The notes beneath the pieces were generated by a model. It was not told the DNA's origin. It searched no databases and worked only from the letters and a program-made list of their open reading frames with translations. A stretch of 64,000 nt of DNA from Sutcliffiella tianshenii (GTDB lineage Bacteria; Bacillota; Bacilli; Bacillales; Bacillaceae_I), in NCBI RefSeq assembly GCF_016908565.1, contig NZ_JAFBED010000001.1, forward strand, positions 124,001 through 188,000, read 5' to 3'. Shown here piece after piece: positions 18,002 to 26,760 of this stretch. Each line of letters begins with the position of its first letter. The first letter of the stretch is position 1. The position numbers and the translations under genes were made by a program.

Positions 18002-19075
18002 TTATAAATAATTGCTCTTGTACGAAATACCCAATGCGATGACATGTTCATAGTAAAAGTAAACTAAGTAGAAAATAAAAATCCCATAATAGAGGAACTT
18101 TTGATCTTTTTCTTTTACTAACCTAACTACCCAAGCAATTAAGATTAAATTGTATAAACCAAAGTAAATAGTAAACCTTGCAAAAATCCAGTTCTGGGAA
18201 GCAATTATCATGAAGATCAGATTCAATATACAGAGGTTTACAATATAATCACTATTGGGGAAGATATTTCTAAGCTTCTCTCTGCCTAAATACGCGATAA
18301 ATAATGGCGCAGCATAAACTACTACCCTTAGAATACTGGCGCCACCTTCCGAGAACTCGCTGTAATGTCCGTATTGGGTATCCTCCAACGCACTAAAAAG
18401 TAAGCTTGAAAATTGGTTATACCCAACTACAACAATCATAGCAACAACTAACAAAGCAAATGTAGACTTGGTCCAGGCTTTTCTCCTGACCAAAAAATAG
18501 ATAGGAATAAGTATGAGTGCACTTTGATGAAAGGTGGAAGCAAATAAGACAACTACAATGAATCTTTTCCAACTTCCATCCATGATGTATTTTGTCGCTG
18601 CAAAAATAATGGCTGCAGCAAGAAATTGTCTTATGCCATTCATTGAGACTAAGAACAAGCCACTTGTTATATAAACAAAGAGGCTAAGTTCTATCATTCT
18701 AGAGTACTTGTATAGGACTAATACGATTAGCAAATTGGTTATAAATGCTGTTGCTAGTATTAAAATTTGTGGATCTCCAGACAAACTTTTTAATATCATT
18801 TGAAGGATGCCAAATCCTATATCCTTTTCACTCCATACAAACCCCCAAGAAAAATCCTGTATCTGAAAAGAGTGCCGATAAAAATATGTGTCCCCGATAT
18901 TTGTACGTAATCCTGATACTAATATTAGTGTGATCGTGGCCAACATCGTTAAATATCTATTTGGTTTAATCTCAACAGGCGAGTATATGGAAATAGACAT
19001 AGCAGGCATGGAAAAGTAACGAGCGGCAAAAGCCAAGGAAAACACAATTAACAGGTTAAGATAAAGTACAGTCAT
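18002..19075 (-). CDS. epsG: EpsG-family polysaccharide polymerase (multi-pass membrane protein)
   Basis: The 357-aa protein is hydrophobic almost throughout, with about ten membrane segments. Between the first two is a polar stretch with GLRTNIGDTYFYRHSF, the conserved R-x-x-x-G-D-T-Y feature of EpsG/Wzy-like polymerases, and NGIRQFLAAAIIF follows near residue 148. The family joins lipid-linked repeat units on the outer membrane face. The start ATG has AAAGGAT upstream. Position after a GT2 gene and before the sugar transferase fits the eps operon plan. It is the only polymerase candidate in the window. Confidence 0.85.
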   Translation of the reverse strand: MTVLYLNLLIVFSLAFAARYFSMPAMSISIYSPVEIKPNRYLTMLATITLILVSGLRTNIGDTYFYRHSFQIQDFSWGFVWSEKDIGFGILQMILKSLSGDPQILILATAFITNLLIVLVLYKYSRMIELSLFVYITSGLFLVSMNGIRQFLAAAIIFAATKYIMDGSWKRFIVVVLFASTFHQSALILIPIYFLVRRKAWTKSTFALLVVAMIVVVGYNQFSSLLFSALEDTQYGHYSEFSEGGASILRVVVYAAPLFIAYLGREKLRNIFPNSDYIVNLCILNLIFMIIASQNWIFARFTIYFGLYNLILIAWVVRLVKEKDQKFLYYGIFIFYLVYFYYEHVIALGISYKSNYL

Positions 19076-19102
19076 TTTTTTAATCCTTTCATGAACAGCA
19101 CT

Positions 19103-19987
19103 CTAAGCAATCCTTGTTTTCGAAACAATATACAAATACAGCAGATACCCAAATGGGATGGCCAAGGTTGTTATTCCCTTGTCAGGAGCATCGGAAATGA
19201 AATTCCTGTTATTCATGAACAAACTGCTTGATACATAGTGAATAGCTTGCCTAACCTTGAATGTAAAACCTACAAATGGGAGCTTCATCAATTCTTTTCG
19301 ATAAAATGCAAATCCCTTTGGATTCTTACGATATTGCCTTAACATATTTACTGATGAACCATCAGGAAGATACTCCACGATACATAATGCTTCATTCATG
19401 ATAAGTAATTCGTAGTCTTGATCCAGTTTATAATACTTATAAGCAAGGCCTACATATTTTTCTCCTTTAAAAATGGGATAGGGATATCTTTTAGTTAATT
19501 CTGTTCTGTATACTAACTTTTTATCTCCCTTTACGTCGTGTCTGTAATACAAATTGAAAAGTGTGGATGTTTTGTGATCTTTAGGTAATGGTGTCCCAAT
19601 AATCTTACCGTTTGTAAAAAGATCTAAGCCAACAATTCCGCTTACTTTGTCGCTTCCATGTTCTTTCCAAAAGGATACTATTTTCTCTACCGCATCCTCT
19701 GGCATATAGTCATCCGAATCAATACATACATTTAATTCGGTTGTGATATGCTCATAGGCAGTGTTATGGGCGCCATGCATCCCTTGATTTTCTTGCCAGA
19801 TGTACACTATTTCTATCTGGTTTTCGTTTCTCCAGGTATCAACTAATTCTTTCGTTCCATCAGTTGACCCGTCATCGATAATTAACCAAATGAAATCTTT
19901 GCTTGTTTGATCTTTTAAACTTTCGTAACATCTCCCAAGACAATAGCTTCTATTATATGTTGGTGTAAATACCGTCAATAATTTCAT
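19103..19987 (-). CDS. GT2-family glycosyltransferase
   Basis: The 294-aa GT-A enzyme starts KLLTVFTPTYNRSYCLGRC, carries IDDGSTDGT near residue 38 and the metal motif VCIDSDDYMPEDA near residue 88. The start ATG 19987 is chosen because AAAGGGTGG lies at proper distance, and a longer frame would run into the upstream GT4 gene. EpsE of B. subtilis, a GT2 enzyme that also acts as a flagellar clutch, occupies a similar operon place. Whether this protein shares the clutch function cannot be read from sequence. The C-terminal region is basic and may bind the membrane. Confidence 0.85.
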   Translation of the reverse strand: MKLLTVFTPTYNRSYCLGRCYESLKDQTSKDFIWLIIDDGSTDGTKELVDTWRNENQIEIVYIWQENQGMHGAHNTAYEHITTELNVCIDSDDYMPEDAVEKIVSFWKEHGSDKVSGIVGLDLFTNGKIIGTPLPKDHKTSTLFNLYYRHDVKGDKKLVYRTELTKRYPYPIFKGEKYVGLAYKYYKLDQDYELLIMNEALCIVEYLPDGSSVNMLRQYRKNPKGFAFYRKELMKLPFVGFTFKVRQAIHYVSSSLFMNNRNFISDAPDKGITTLAIPFGYLLYLYIVSKTRIA

Positions 19988-20001
19988 TTCCATGCCACCC
20001 T

Positions 20002-21108
20002 TTATATCGCTGAGTAAAAACCTTCCACCCATGATGCCGTGTTTCTGATGTCATACCCTTTCTCAGTTAATGCTGAGGCAGAATCTGTAGATCTATTCTT
20101 AGTTGTTTGTGAGAGCAAATTAATCTCCCTCACCCATTTTTCTTGTACTTTCAATGGTAGGAACTTTACCAAATCCAATCCCAAATCAACTTCATTCGTA
20201 ATAGTATCTGAAATCAGGCATGGTACTCCTGCACATTGGGCCTCAACCAATGTAACCGGTAAACCCTCGTGCAAGGAAGGGAATACAAACAAATCTATCC
20301 CTTGTAATAGGCTAGGAATATCACTTCTCACACCCGAGAAAATGACTCTTTTCCCCAAACCTAAATGGTGAACCTTCTTTTCCAACTCTTTACGTAATAG
20401 TCCGTCTCCTATCAGTAAAAGATATACATGCTTATTCTCCTTAGCCACTTTTGCAAATACATCCAGCAAATACGAATGATTCTTTTGTTTATTAAACCTA
20501 CCGATATGACCCAATACAAATGCAGAACTATCAAGTTGGAATTCTTCTTTTACCTTATCCCTGCCATGAGGTGAAAACATAAAGGTCCCAGGCTCAATTC
20601 CGTTTTTAAGGACTCTCGCATTCTTATTTTGTCGTTTGAACAACCACTGAGCAGCTTTATTCGAGCATGCGAGATAGTGAGTTGCATTTTTCAAAATCGC
20701 TTTACCTATATACCATTTATATAATCGGGCAAACATACTTCCTTCACTACTCGTATTATGACTATGTGCAATTCGATTTGGGATATTATGATCCTTTGCA
20801 ACCTTTAAGACAAGTCCACTCATCTTATCCAAGTGTGAATGCACTATTTTATACTCCTTATGAGATCTAAAAAAGTGGTTCAGTTCTCTGATATATCCCC
20901 TGTGTCCAACATCTGAAATATAAGGAATACGATGAACCGTACCACCTAGCCTTTGAATTTCTTGGTCAAATACCCCTTCTTTACATGTAAGGAAATCAAA
21001 CTGGATTCTTGATCGGTCAATGTTTCTATATAAGTTCATCAAAAGAGTTTCAGCACCACCACGATTCATATTAACAACAACATGCAGTACTCTTAATGGG
21101 CTTCCCAA
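20002..21108 (-). CDS. epsF: GT4-family glycosyltransferase (EpsF-like)
   Basis: The 368-aa GT-B enzyme carries RVLHVVVNMNRGGAETLLMN at the N-terminus, HIGRFNKQKNHSYLL in the hinge and FPSLHEGLPVTLVEAQCAG in the donor pocket. Translation probably begins at TTG 21108 after AGAGGTGAGAAGG, which overlaps the end of the upstream GT4 gene by 16 bases. It is paralogous to the 14235-15392 enzyme. Position and sequence both match EpsF, which is thought to add a sugar to the lipid-linked intermediate in the cytoplasm. The symbol is given by analogy of place and motif. Confidence 0.82.
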   Translation of the reverse strand: MGSPLRVLHVVVNMNRGGAETLLMNLYRNIDRSRIQFDFLTCKEGVFDQEIQRLGGTVHRIPYISDVGHRGYIRELNHFFRSHKEYKIVHSHLDKMSGLVLKVAKDHNIPNRIAHSHNTSSEGSMFARLYKWYIGKAILKNATHYLACSNKAAQWLFKRQNKNARVLKNGIEPGTFMFSPHGRDKVKEEFQLDSSAFVLGHIGRFNKQKNHSYLLDVFAKVAKENKHVYLLLIGDGLLRKELEKKVHHLGLGKRVIFSGVRSDIPSLLQGIDLFVFPSLHEGLPVTLVEAQCAGVPCLISDTITNEVDLGLDLVKFLPLKVQEKWVREINLLSQTTKNRSTDSASALTEKGYDIRNTASWVEGFYSAI

Positions 21109-22250
21109 AGCCTTCTCACCTCTTTGTCATTCATGAAATCTTTATACACCATGGCTAGTTGATTAAAGACGCTCTCTTTATTGAATTTAAGTTGTATGTA
21201 TTGTCTGCCGTTTTCCCCCAATGATTTTCCCATCTTTCTATTCAGATAAATTTTTTTCAATGAATGTTGAAAACTCTCAACATCCATATCCTTTATCAGG
21301 AACCCATTCCATCCAACCTTCACCAGTTCCCGGTGTCCGCGGTTGTCACTCGCAACAACTGGTAGCCCACAAGCCATGGCTTCCATAATATTCACCGGAA
21401 GGCCTTCTCGGAAACTGGATCCTACCGCGACGTCACATGCTGGGAGGATCTGGTCGATGTCTTTTCTGAATCCCAGGAATTCCACTTGTGACGATACTCC
21501 AAGTCTTTCTGCCAACTTTTCACATTCTGCCAATAGCGTTCCTTCGCCTGCAAGCAAAAGACGAGCTTTAGGAAGCTCGTCTTTCAGGTTTGCCATGGCT
21601 TTTATGAGAAGTTTTTGATTTTTATTTTTATTGAATTCTCCTGCATAAAATAGAAGAAAGTCATCCTGCTTGAAGCCAAGCTTGAGTCGACGCTCTTTTT
21701 TCTGCTTTTCTGTAATTGGTTGAAACCTTGTTGTATCAACACCTACTCCATTTACCAAGTCGATTCTCGCAGCTTTAAACTGGTGGTCAACTGCCAGGCT
21801 GTAGTCTTCTGTATTGATGGTTATCAAGCAATCCGTTAAGCGGGCCAGTAACTTCTCAATAGGATAATAGATGATCCAGTTTAATAATGGAGCACCTTTA
21901 CAAAAGTGAAAACCATGTGCAGTATAAATAACTTTCGCCCCTGCCTTTCTGGAATTCGTCGAAGCTAGACGGGCCAGCACTCCTCCAAGTGGGGTATGAC
22001 AGTGTACGATAGTATATTGGTTTTCAGCTATGATAGTTTTTAATTCCTTGTATGCTTGGATATTTCCTAGATTAAAAGGTGATCGTTGAATGGGGATATT
22101 GTATTTCAGATCTGTAAATGGCAACGAGATGTTCCCGGATGCTGCAACATGCACTTCCCATCCTTGTTCTTTGAACCATTTCATCGTAGGAAGATGGAAT
22201 GCTTTAAAATGGTAATCGACCGTTGCACAAAACAGAATTTTTTTAGCCAT
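21093..22250 (-). CDS. epsD: GT4-family glycosyltransferase (EpsD-like)
   Basis: The 385-aa enzyme begins AKKILFCATVDYHFKAFHLP, the EpsD-type start, has HCHTPLGGVLARLA near residue 93, GEFNKNKNQKLL in the hinge and SFREGLPVNIMEAMACGLP in the donor site. I use ATG 22250; the codons upstream (GTG AAA ATA) overlap the weak ribosome-binding site GGGTG. It lies 13 bases downstream of the uridylyltransferase gene. In B. subtilis EpsD follows EpsC and probably adds the second sugar. The same order, with only the uridylyltransferase gene inserted, supports the assignment. Confidence 0.85.
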   Translation of the reverse strand: MAKKILFCATVDYHFKAFHLPTMKWFKEQGWEVHVAASGNISLPFTDLKYNIPIQRSPFNLGNIQAYKELKTIIAENQYTIVHCHTPLGGVLARLASTNSRKAGAKVIYTAHGFHFCKGAPLLNWIIYYPIEKLLARLTDCLITINTEDYSLAVDHQFKAARIDLVNGVGVDTTRFQPITEKQKKERRLKLGFKQDDFLLFYAGEFNKNKNQKLLIKAMANLKDELPKARLLLAGEGTLLAECEKLAERLGVSSQVEFLGFRKDIDQILPACDVAVGSSFREGLPVNIMEAMACGLPVVASDNRGHRELVKVGWNGFLIKDMDVESFQHSLKKIYLNRKMGKSLGENGRQYIQLKFNKESVFNQLAMVYKDFMNDKEVRRLWEAH

Positions 22251-22262
22251 TATTTTCACCCA

Positions 22263-23141
22263 CTATTTAATTGTTTCCCTATTCATAACACCAGAAAGGA
22301 ACTCCAGTAATGGAAACCTCAGATCTTCATGCTTTAGAGCAAATTCAATAGTTGTTTCAATAAAACCCATTTTTTCCCCAACATCGTACCGCTTTCCTTC
22401 AAACTCGTAGGCATAGACAGCTTCAAAATGATTCAATGCGGCGATTGCATCTGTTAGTTGAATTTCTCCTCCTGCTCCTGGTGCTTGTGTTTCAAGTATG
22501 TCGAAAATCCTTGGTGTCAGGATATATCTCCCCATGATGGCGAGGTTGGAAGGCGATTCTTCCAATTTCGGCTTTTCTACTAAGGCATTAATGTTATAAA
22601 AGCGGTTGTTGATTTCTTTACCATCTACAATCCCATATCTGGATACTTGTTCTGGAATTACACTTTGAACACCCAATATGCTGGAGCTGAATCGATCGTA
22701 TTGATCCATCATCTGTCTTAAACAAGGTGTTTCAGATTGGATAATATCATCGCCTAACAAAACAGCAAACGGCTCATTACCAATAAACTTTCGTGCGCAC
22801 CATATGGCATGACCTAACCCTTTTGGCTCCTTCTGGCGAATATAATGAATATCCACCATCTTAGAGGATTTCTGCACTTCATTTAACAGTTCTACTTTCC
22901 CTTTGTTCAATAAGTTTTGCTCAAGCTCAAATGAATGATCAAAGTGATCCTCGATTGCTCTTTTTCCTTTTCCTGTCACGATAATTATGTCTTCGATTCC
23001 TGACTCAATTGCCTCTTCCACAATATATTGGATGGTTGGTTTATCTACGATTGGCAGCATTTCTTTTGGCATAGCCTTTGTTGCTGGAAGGAACCTGGTT
23101 CCAAGGCCAGCTGCCGGTATAATTGCCTTTCTTACTTTCAC
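22263..23141 (-). CDS. gtaB: UTP-glucose-1-phosphate uridylyltransferase (GtaB/GalU)
   Basis: This 292-aa nucleotidyltransferase makes UDP-glucose from UTP and glucose 1-phosphate. The pyrophosphorylase signature [18 protein letters not shown] is near residue 11, the sugar-binding VEKP near 165 and GEIQLTDAI near 200. The start is GTG 23141 because GAGGGAG lies eight bases upstream; this gives the family-standard N-terminus [13 protein letters not shown] gtaB copy inside an eps operon is not the B. subtilis arrangement, where it stands alone, and suggests that UDP-glucose or UDP-galactose is a direct precursor of this polymer. It lies 17 bases after epsC. Confidence 0.92.
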   Translation of the reverse strand: MKVRKAIIPAAGLGTRFLPATKAMPKEMLPIVDKPTIQYIVEEAIESGIEDIIIVTGKGKRAIEDHFDHSFELEQNLLNKGKVELLNEVQKSSKMVDIHYIRQKEPKGLGHAIWCARKFIGNEPFAVLLGDDIIQSETPCLRQMMDQYDRFSSSILGVQSVIPEQVSRYGIVDGKEINNRFYNINALVEKPKLEESPSNLAIMGRYILTPRIFDILETQAPGAGGEIQLTDAIAALNHFEAVYAYEFEGKRYDVGEKMGFIETTIEFALKHEDLRFPLLEFLSGVMNRETIK

Positions 23142-23158
23142 TATACTCACTCCCTCAT

Positions 23159-25006
23159 TTATCCTGTTACCGATAGCATCACTTTTGATACTGGCTGTTC
23201 TTCCTCCACTACTTTTCTGTTAGCCAGATTCAGTAATGTTTCTCTGATATGCTGGCTTTCAGATTCTTCAAGTGTTTCAAGTAACTCCCCGATTTCATTC
23301 ATATATAATTGAGAGGTTTTCCCGATATAAATCTTTGGATAGACTTGCTTTTCTTGTATTTCATTTTCATTTAATAGTTCTTCAAAAAGCTTCTCTCCTG
23401 GTCTTACACCCGAATATTCAATTCCAATATCTTCCACAGAATGACCGGAAAGCTTAATAAGGTTCTTGGCCAAATCCAGTATTTTTACTGGTTCACCCAT
23501 GTCAAGGACAAAGATTTCTCCACCCCGGGCAAGGCTACCTGCCTGGATAACAAGTCTGGAAGCTTCGGGGATGGTCATAAAATACCGGATCATGTCAGGG
23601 TGGGTAACCGTAACTGGTCCCCCAACAAGTATCTGCTTTTTAAACAAAGGAATGACACTTCCACGACTACCTAACACATTTCCAAATCGTACAGCAATAA
23701 ATTTCGTTGTACTCTTTTTATCAAGATCCTGTATAATCATCTCCGCTAATCGCTTCGTGGCTCCCATCACGCTCGTAGGATTGACTGCTTTATCTGAAGA
23801 AATCATGACAAAGGTGTGGACGTTGTTCCAATTTGCCGCAAGTGCCACATTTTTTGTTCCCAGTACATTGTTCTTTACGGCCTCTTCTGGATTCCTTTCC
23901 ATCAAAGGTACATGTTTATGTGCTGCGGCATGATAAACAATATAGGGAGAATGTCTTTCCATTACCGTGTTCATTTTCTTACTATCCTGTATATCTGCAA
24001 TTTCGGTGATAAATTCTATTTTGGTGTTTTTATATGTCTCTTTTAGCTCCATTTCAATGGAGTAGATACTATTTTCACCATGGCCCAGCAAAATAAGTTT
24101 GGCTGGATTAAACATGGAAACCTGACGGCAAATTTCTGATCCTATAGATCCACCAGCCCCAGTGACTAGAACGACTCTATTAGTGATGGTTTCTGAAATA
24201 CTATTAATATCCAATTCTACCGGCGGTCTTCCTAATAGATCCTCCACTTGTACATCTCTGAAATTGTTCACAGAAACCTTGCCTGTCATAAGATCTTCCA
24301 ACATTGGGAGTGTTTGAGTCTTTGCATTCGTCTTTCCGCATTCCAGGAATATTTTATGGAGTTCTTTCTGATGCAAAGAAGGAATGGCTATGACAATATG
24401 ATCTATTGCCAAATTTTCGACTGTATCTGCAATATCCTGTCTGGATCCTACAACGGGAATACCCAAAATATCCAAATTTCTCTTTTTTGCATCATCATCT
24501 ATAAATGCTACGGGCTGTAACTCAGAAGCGGGGTTATTTAATAACTGTCTGGCTACCATTCTACCTGCCGCACCTGCTCCTACAATCAGGGTCCGCTTTA
24601 CAGACTCCTTTTTGATCAAGTAACTGTCTCTTATTATCCTCCAAGCGAATCGAGACCCACCAACGCATACCAGGTATATAAACCAGGATGATATAAGGAA
24701 TCGCGTTTGGATTCCGTCTAGTATTAGAAGTTGTGCTGTAGCTGTAATTAGTGTGTTTAACGTAACGATCTTAATAATTATGTATAATTCCCCCACACTC
24801 GCATACTCCCATGCCTTCCTATACAGCTTATACTTGTGTGAAATCAGTGAATGTCCCATAAGCAAAAAAATAATGGAAAAGAGTGAAGTTTGAATTTTTC
24901 CATCTAGGGTACTCCCGTTTGCCAGGAAATCACCTAAAATAATAGCGAGAAAAAGTAATAATAAATCTGTAAACAATAAAAAAGACACTCTGACAAAACC
25001 TGTCAA
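23159..25006 (-). CDS. epsC: Membrane-bound nucleotide-sugar 4,6-dehydratase (EpsC/CapD/WbpM family)
   Basis: The 615-aa protein has four N-terminal membrane segments (to about residue 115), a first Rossmann domain ([14 protein letters not shown] near 142) and a second short-chain-dehydrogenase domain with [15 protein letters not shown] near 288. The active-site stretch [17 protein letters not shown] is near 410. It should convert UDP-GlcNAc to the 4-keto-6-deoxy sugar used by EpsN and EpsM. The start is TTG 25006, with GGAGGGAGG upstream, so initiation may be limited. The 245-base gap before it contains the EAR-like RNA and a hairpin, so its expression depends on antitermination. Confidence 0.92.
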   Translation of the reverse strand: MTGFVRVSFLLFTDLLLLFLAIILGDFLANGSTLDGKIQTSLFSIIFLLMGHSLISHKYKLYRKAWEYASVGELYIIIKIVTLNTLITATAQLLILDGIQTRFLISSWFIYLVCVGGSRFAWRIIRDSYLIKKESVKRTLIVGAGAAGRMVARQLLNNPASELQPVAFIDDDAKKRNLDILGIPVVGSRQDIADTVENLAIDHIVIAIPSLHQKELHKIFLECGKTNAKTQTLPMLEDLMTGKVSVNNFRDVQVEDLLGRPPVELDINSISETITNRVVLVTGAGGSIGSEICRQVSMFNPAKLILLGHGENSIYSIEMELKETYKNTKIEFITEIADIQDSKKMNTVMERHSPYIVYHAAAHKHVPLMERNPEEAVKNNVLGTKNVALAANWNNVHTFVMISSDKAVNPTSVMGATKRLAEMIIQDLDKKSTTKFIAVRFGNVLGSRGSVIPLFKKQILVGGPVTVTHPDMIRYFMTIPEASRLVIQAGSLARGGEIFVLDMGEPVKILDLAKNLIKLSGHSVEDIGIEYSGVRPGEKLFEELLNENEIQEKQVYPKIYIGKTSQLYMNEIGELLETLEESESQHIRETLLNLANRKVVEEEQPVSKVMLSVTG

Positions 25007-25029
25007 TTCACTTCCTCCCTCCTGAAAAT

Positions 25030-25092
25030 GGTTTTTGTTTAAATTCCTTAAGGATAGATCGAATACTACTTCGGTTCCATCCCTAAGGAATT
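25030..25092 (-). terminator. Stem-loop before epsC, possible attenuator
   Basis: On the transcribed strand the arms AAATTCCTTA and TAAGGAATTT, extended by GGGAT/ATCC, can pair around a roughly 25-base loop just upstream of the epsC ribosome-binding site. The run after it is A-rich with few U, so it is a weak intrinsic terminator at best. It could be the site that the EAR-modified polymerase reads through, or an mRNA-processing or ribosome-access hairpin. Confidence 0.45.
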
Positions 25093-25100
25093 TAATTAAA

Positions 25101-25214
25101 CATGGGCATTCAACCCGCCCTCACACCACACTACCGACAACTTGTGTCTAAGGCTGTTACACCCACAGCATGATCGAGTGCCTCCATTGATACCGGCAAG
25201 GAGACATCGCCGTT
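25101..25214 (-). ncRNA. EAR-like (epsC) antitermination RNA element
   Basis: The epsB-epsC gap holds a GC-richer, structured stretch in an otherwise AT-rich spacer. Possible helices on the transcript are UCUCC with GGAGG, CUGU with ACAG, GACA with UGUC, and GGGC with GCCC. In B. subtilis and relatives the EAR RNA occupies exactly this place and lets RNA polymerase read through terminators across the long eps operon. The name rests on position, structure and orientation. A covariance search against the Rfam epsC RNA model would settle it. Confidence 0.75.
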
Positions 25215-25236
25215 ATATAGTCATAAATTTTCTTAA

Positions 25237-25248
25237 TTAAGAACGAAA
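25237..25248. promoter_or_regulatory. Extra copy of the TTAAGAACGAAA motif
   Basis: The 12-base string TTAAGAACGAAA lies just after the epsB stop. The same 12 bases occur (reverse complement) upstream of the zinc-ribbon gene at 27017-27028, and ATTAAGAACGA also occurs at 26662-26672 in the eps leader. The GAAC half-site resembles SinR targets. Here no promoter is evident, so function is unproved. Confidence 0.35.
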
Positions 25249-25251
25249 GGT

Positions 25252-25929
25252 TTAAAAAAATTTATTTAATAATCCTCTAGGCTTCGCATTCAATATGACA
25301 CCAAGCAAGTTTGCCTTGGCTATTTCCAAAGCTTTCTTTGCTTCTAGTGCAAGAGAATTTTCTGTTTTACCATTTTTAACGACGAGGATGACTCCATCAC
25401 ATTTACTGGCAAATATCCTCGTATCATTCCCTTTCAGAGCTGGAGCTGAATCGATAAGTATGTAATCAAAGGAGCTTGATATCCCTTCAAGAAGTTGATC
25501 CAAGGTGATGGATTTGAATATTTTTTCTGTACTATATGGGATAGGTCCGGCTGTTAATACTCTTAATCTACCGATATTTGTTTGGTTGACGGTTTCCTCG
25601 AATGTTTTTTGCCCAGTCAGGATATTAGTCAAGCCCATCGTATTTTTTATTTTGAATACCTTATGCAAGGTTGGCTTCTTTATGTCTGTATCGATAAGAA
25701 GCACAGTCTGGCCGTTTTCTGCCAAGGCAGCTGCCAGGTGAGTGACGATGGTCGTCTTTCCTTCTTTATAACTTGGGGATGTGAATATAAGAGTTTTACA
25801 TTTATTTTCAAATGATGAAAATTCGACATTCAACCTGATTCTTTCTATCTCTTCGATTAATGATTGAGGTGTTTGTTTGATGTTGCGCTTAAAACCCTTT
25901 TTAAATAGATTTAGATTCACTGACGTCAC
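25252..25929 (-). CDS. epsB: BY-type tyrosine kinase / polysaccharide co-polymerase ATPase (EpsB)
   Basis: The 225-aa cytoplasmic P-loop kinase has Walker A in SPSYKEGKTTIVTHLA (near residue 52), Walker A' LLIDTDIKKP (near 77) and Walker B YILIDSAPAL (near 146). The family autophosphorylates on a C-terminal tyrosine cluster and works with its membrane modulator EpsA to control chain length. The C-terminus here, RGLLNKFF, has no tyrosine cluster, so either another site is used or phosphorylation control is lost. The start overlaps the end of epsA by 29 bases if the longest frame is used. Confidence 0.88.
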   Translation of the reverse strand: MTSVNLNLFKKGFKRNIKQTPQSLIEEIERIRLNVEFSSFENKCKTLIFTSPSYKEGKTTIVTHLAAALAENGQTVLLIDTDIKKPTLHKVFKIKNTMGLTNILTGQKTFEETVNQTNIGRLRVLTAGPIPYSTEKIFKSITLDQLLEGISSSFDYILIDSAPALKGNDTRIFASKCDGVILVVKNGKTENSLALEAKKALEIAKANLLGVILNAKPRGLLNKFF

Positions 25930-26623
25930 CTCTTACATAGGATTCACTCTTTTTCTCTTTATTGTTGGAAAGTATTTTCTTTTTATATTTTGAAACAGTT
26001 CCAAGTACAGGGACTTCCAATAAATTTTCCAAATCACGCTCAGATCTTATTTTGTTATCAAGAGTGTCCAGTAAGAAAATGAATCCAATCCCTATAATGA
26101 TGCCAAGCACAAATCCTATTTGTATTAAACGGTTGGATTCTGGATTTATTGGCTGCTGATTTTCCTTTACTTCTGCTGGTGATAATATTTCAATGGAATT
26201 GAAATCCAACGTGCTCGCGACTTGGGATTTAAAAACTTCCGCTGTTTTGTTAGCAATTTCCGCAGACCGATGGGGATCGGAGTCAATCACAGCTATTTTA
26301 ACTATTTGCGAACTTTCGACCGTATGAACACTTATTTGATTACTTAAGCTTTCCATAGATCTCTGCAGGTCAAGTTCCTGAATGACCGACTGTAGCACAG
26401 GTGGCTCTTTTACAAATACCATCAGAGTGTTAATAAAACTTGAACTATCCTGTATAAGTAAACTGGCGGATGTTTGGTAAAGGGGGGTCGGCTTGGAAAT
26501 TGACTTGTAAAATGCTGAAGCGGCTGTTGTAATCATTACTATTAGAATCAGTATCCAAGACTTTTTTATAAGTAGCTTAATTATTTTACTGATTTCTATT
26601 TCCTTTTCTTTCCCATTATTCAT
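25901..26623 (-). CDS. epsA: Wzz-type chain-length modulator (EpsA)
   Basis: The 240-aa protein has a membrane segment at about residues 23-42, an extracellular coiled-coil-like domain, then the conserved proline-rich approach and second membrane segment (PINPESNRLIQIGFVLGIII, near 155-180). A short cytoplasmic tail reads LENLLEVPVLGTVSKYK. This is the standard architecture of BY-kinase modulators, which determine polysaccharide length and activate the kinase through the tail. It is the first gene of the operon, 87 bases downstream of the predicted eps -10 box. The ribosome-binding site (GTAGGCG) is weak. Confidence 0.88.
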   Translation of the reverse strand: MNNGKEKEIEISKIIKLLIKKSWILILIVMITTAASAFYKSISKPTPLYQTSASLLIQDSSSFINTLMVFVKEPPVLQSVIQELDLQRSMESLSNQISVHTVESSQIVKIAVIDSDPHRSAEIANKTAEVFKSQVASTLDFNSIEILSPAEVKENQQPINPESNRLIQIGFVLGIIIGIGFIFLLDTLDNKIRSERDLENLLEVPVLGTVSKYKKKILSNNKEKKSESYVRGDVSESKSI

Positions 26624-26658
26624 GACTTTCGCCTACTTTCTTGTAAAAAACACTATGC

Positions 26659-26672
26659 TTTATTAAGAACGA
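26659..26672. promoter_or_regulatory. Operator-like motif in the eps leader
   Basis: TTTATTAAGAACGA lies 38-51 bases downstream of the eps -10 box, between promoter and epsA. Its exact reverse complement stands at 27019-27032 upstream of the zinc-ribbon gene. Location in the transcribed leader suggests a second binding site for the same regulator (SinR is the obvious candidate), acting as a downstream roadblock or loop partner. Confidence 0.5.
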
Positions 26673-26709
26673 CCAATGTAAAAAAATTTACAATATTGGA
26701 TTTAACCAA

Positions 26710-26738
26710 ATTATAGTTCATTATATAGAACATGTCAA
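26710..26738 (-). promoter_or_regulatory. eps promoter with SinR-type palindrome filling the spacer
   Basis: On the minus strand TTGACA (26738-26733) and TATAAT (26715-26710) are separated by exactly 17 bases, a full-consensus sigma-A promoter. The spacer contains GTTCTATATAATGAAC (26731-26716), an inverted pair of GTTC half-sites with an extended match over six further bases. B. subtilis SinR binds GTTCTYT sites singly or as inverted pairs at eps. A repressor bound here would block polymerase completely, fitting a strong promoter that is silent unless SinI is made. Confidence 0.85.
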
Positions 26739-26760
26739 CGAACAATTTCGCTTCTTTTGT

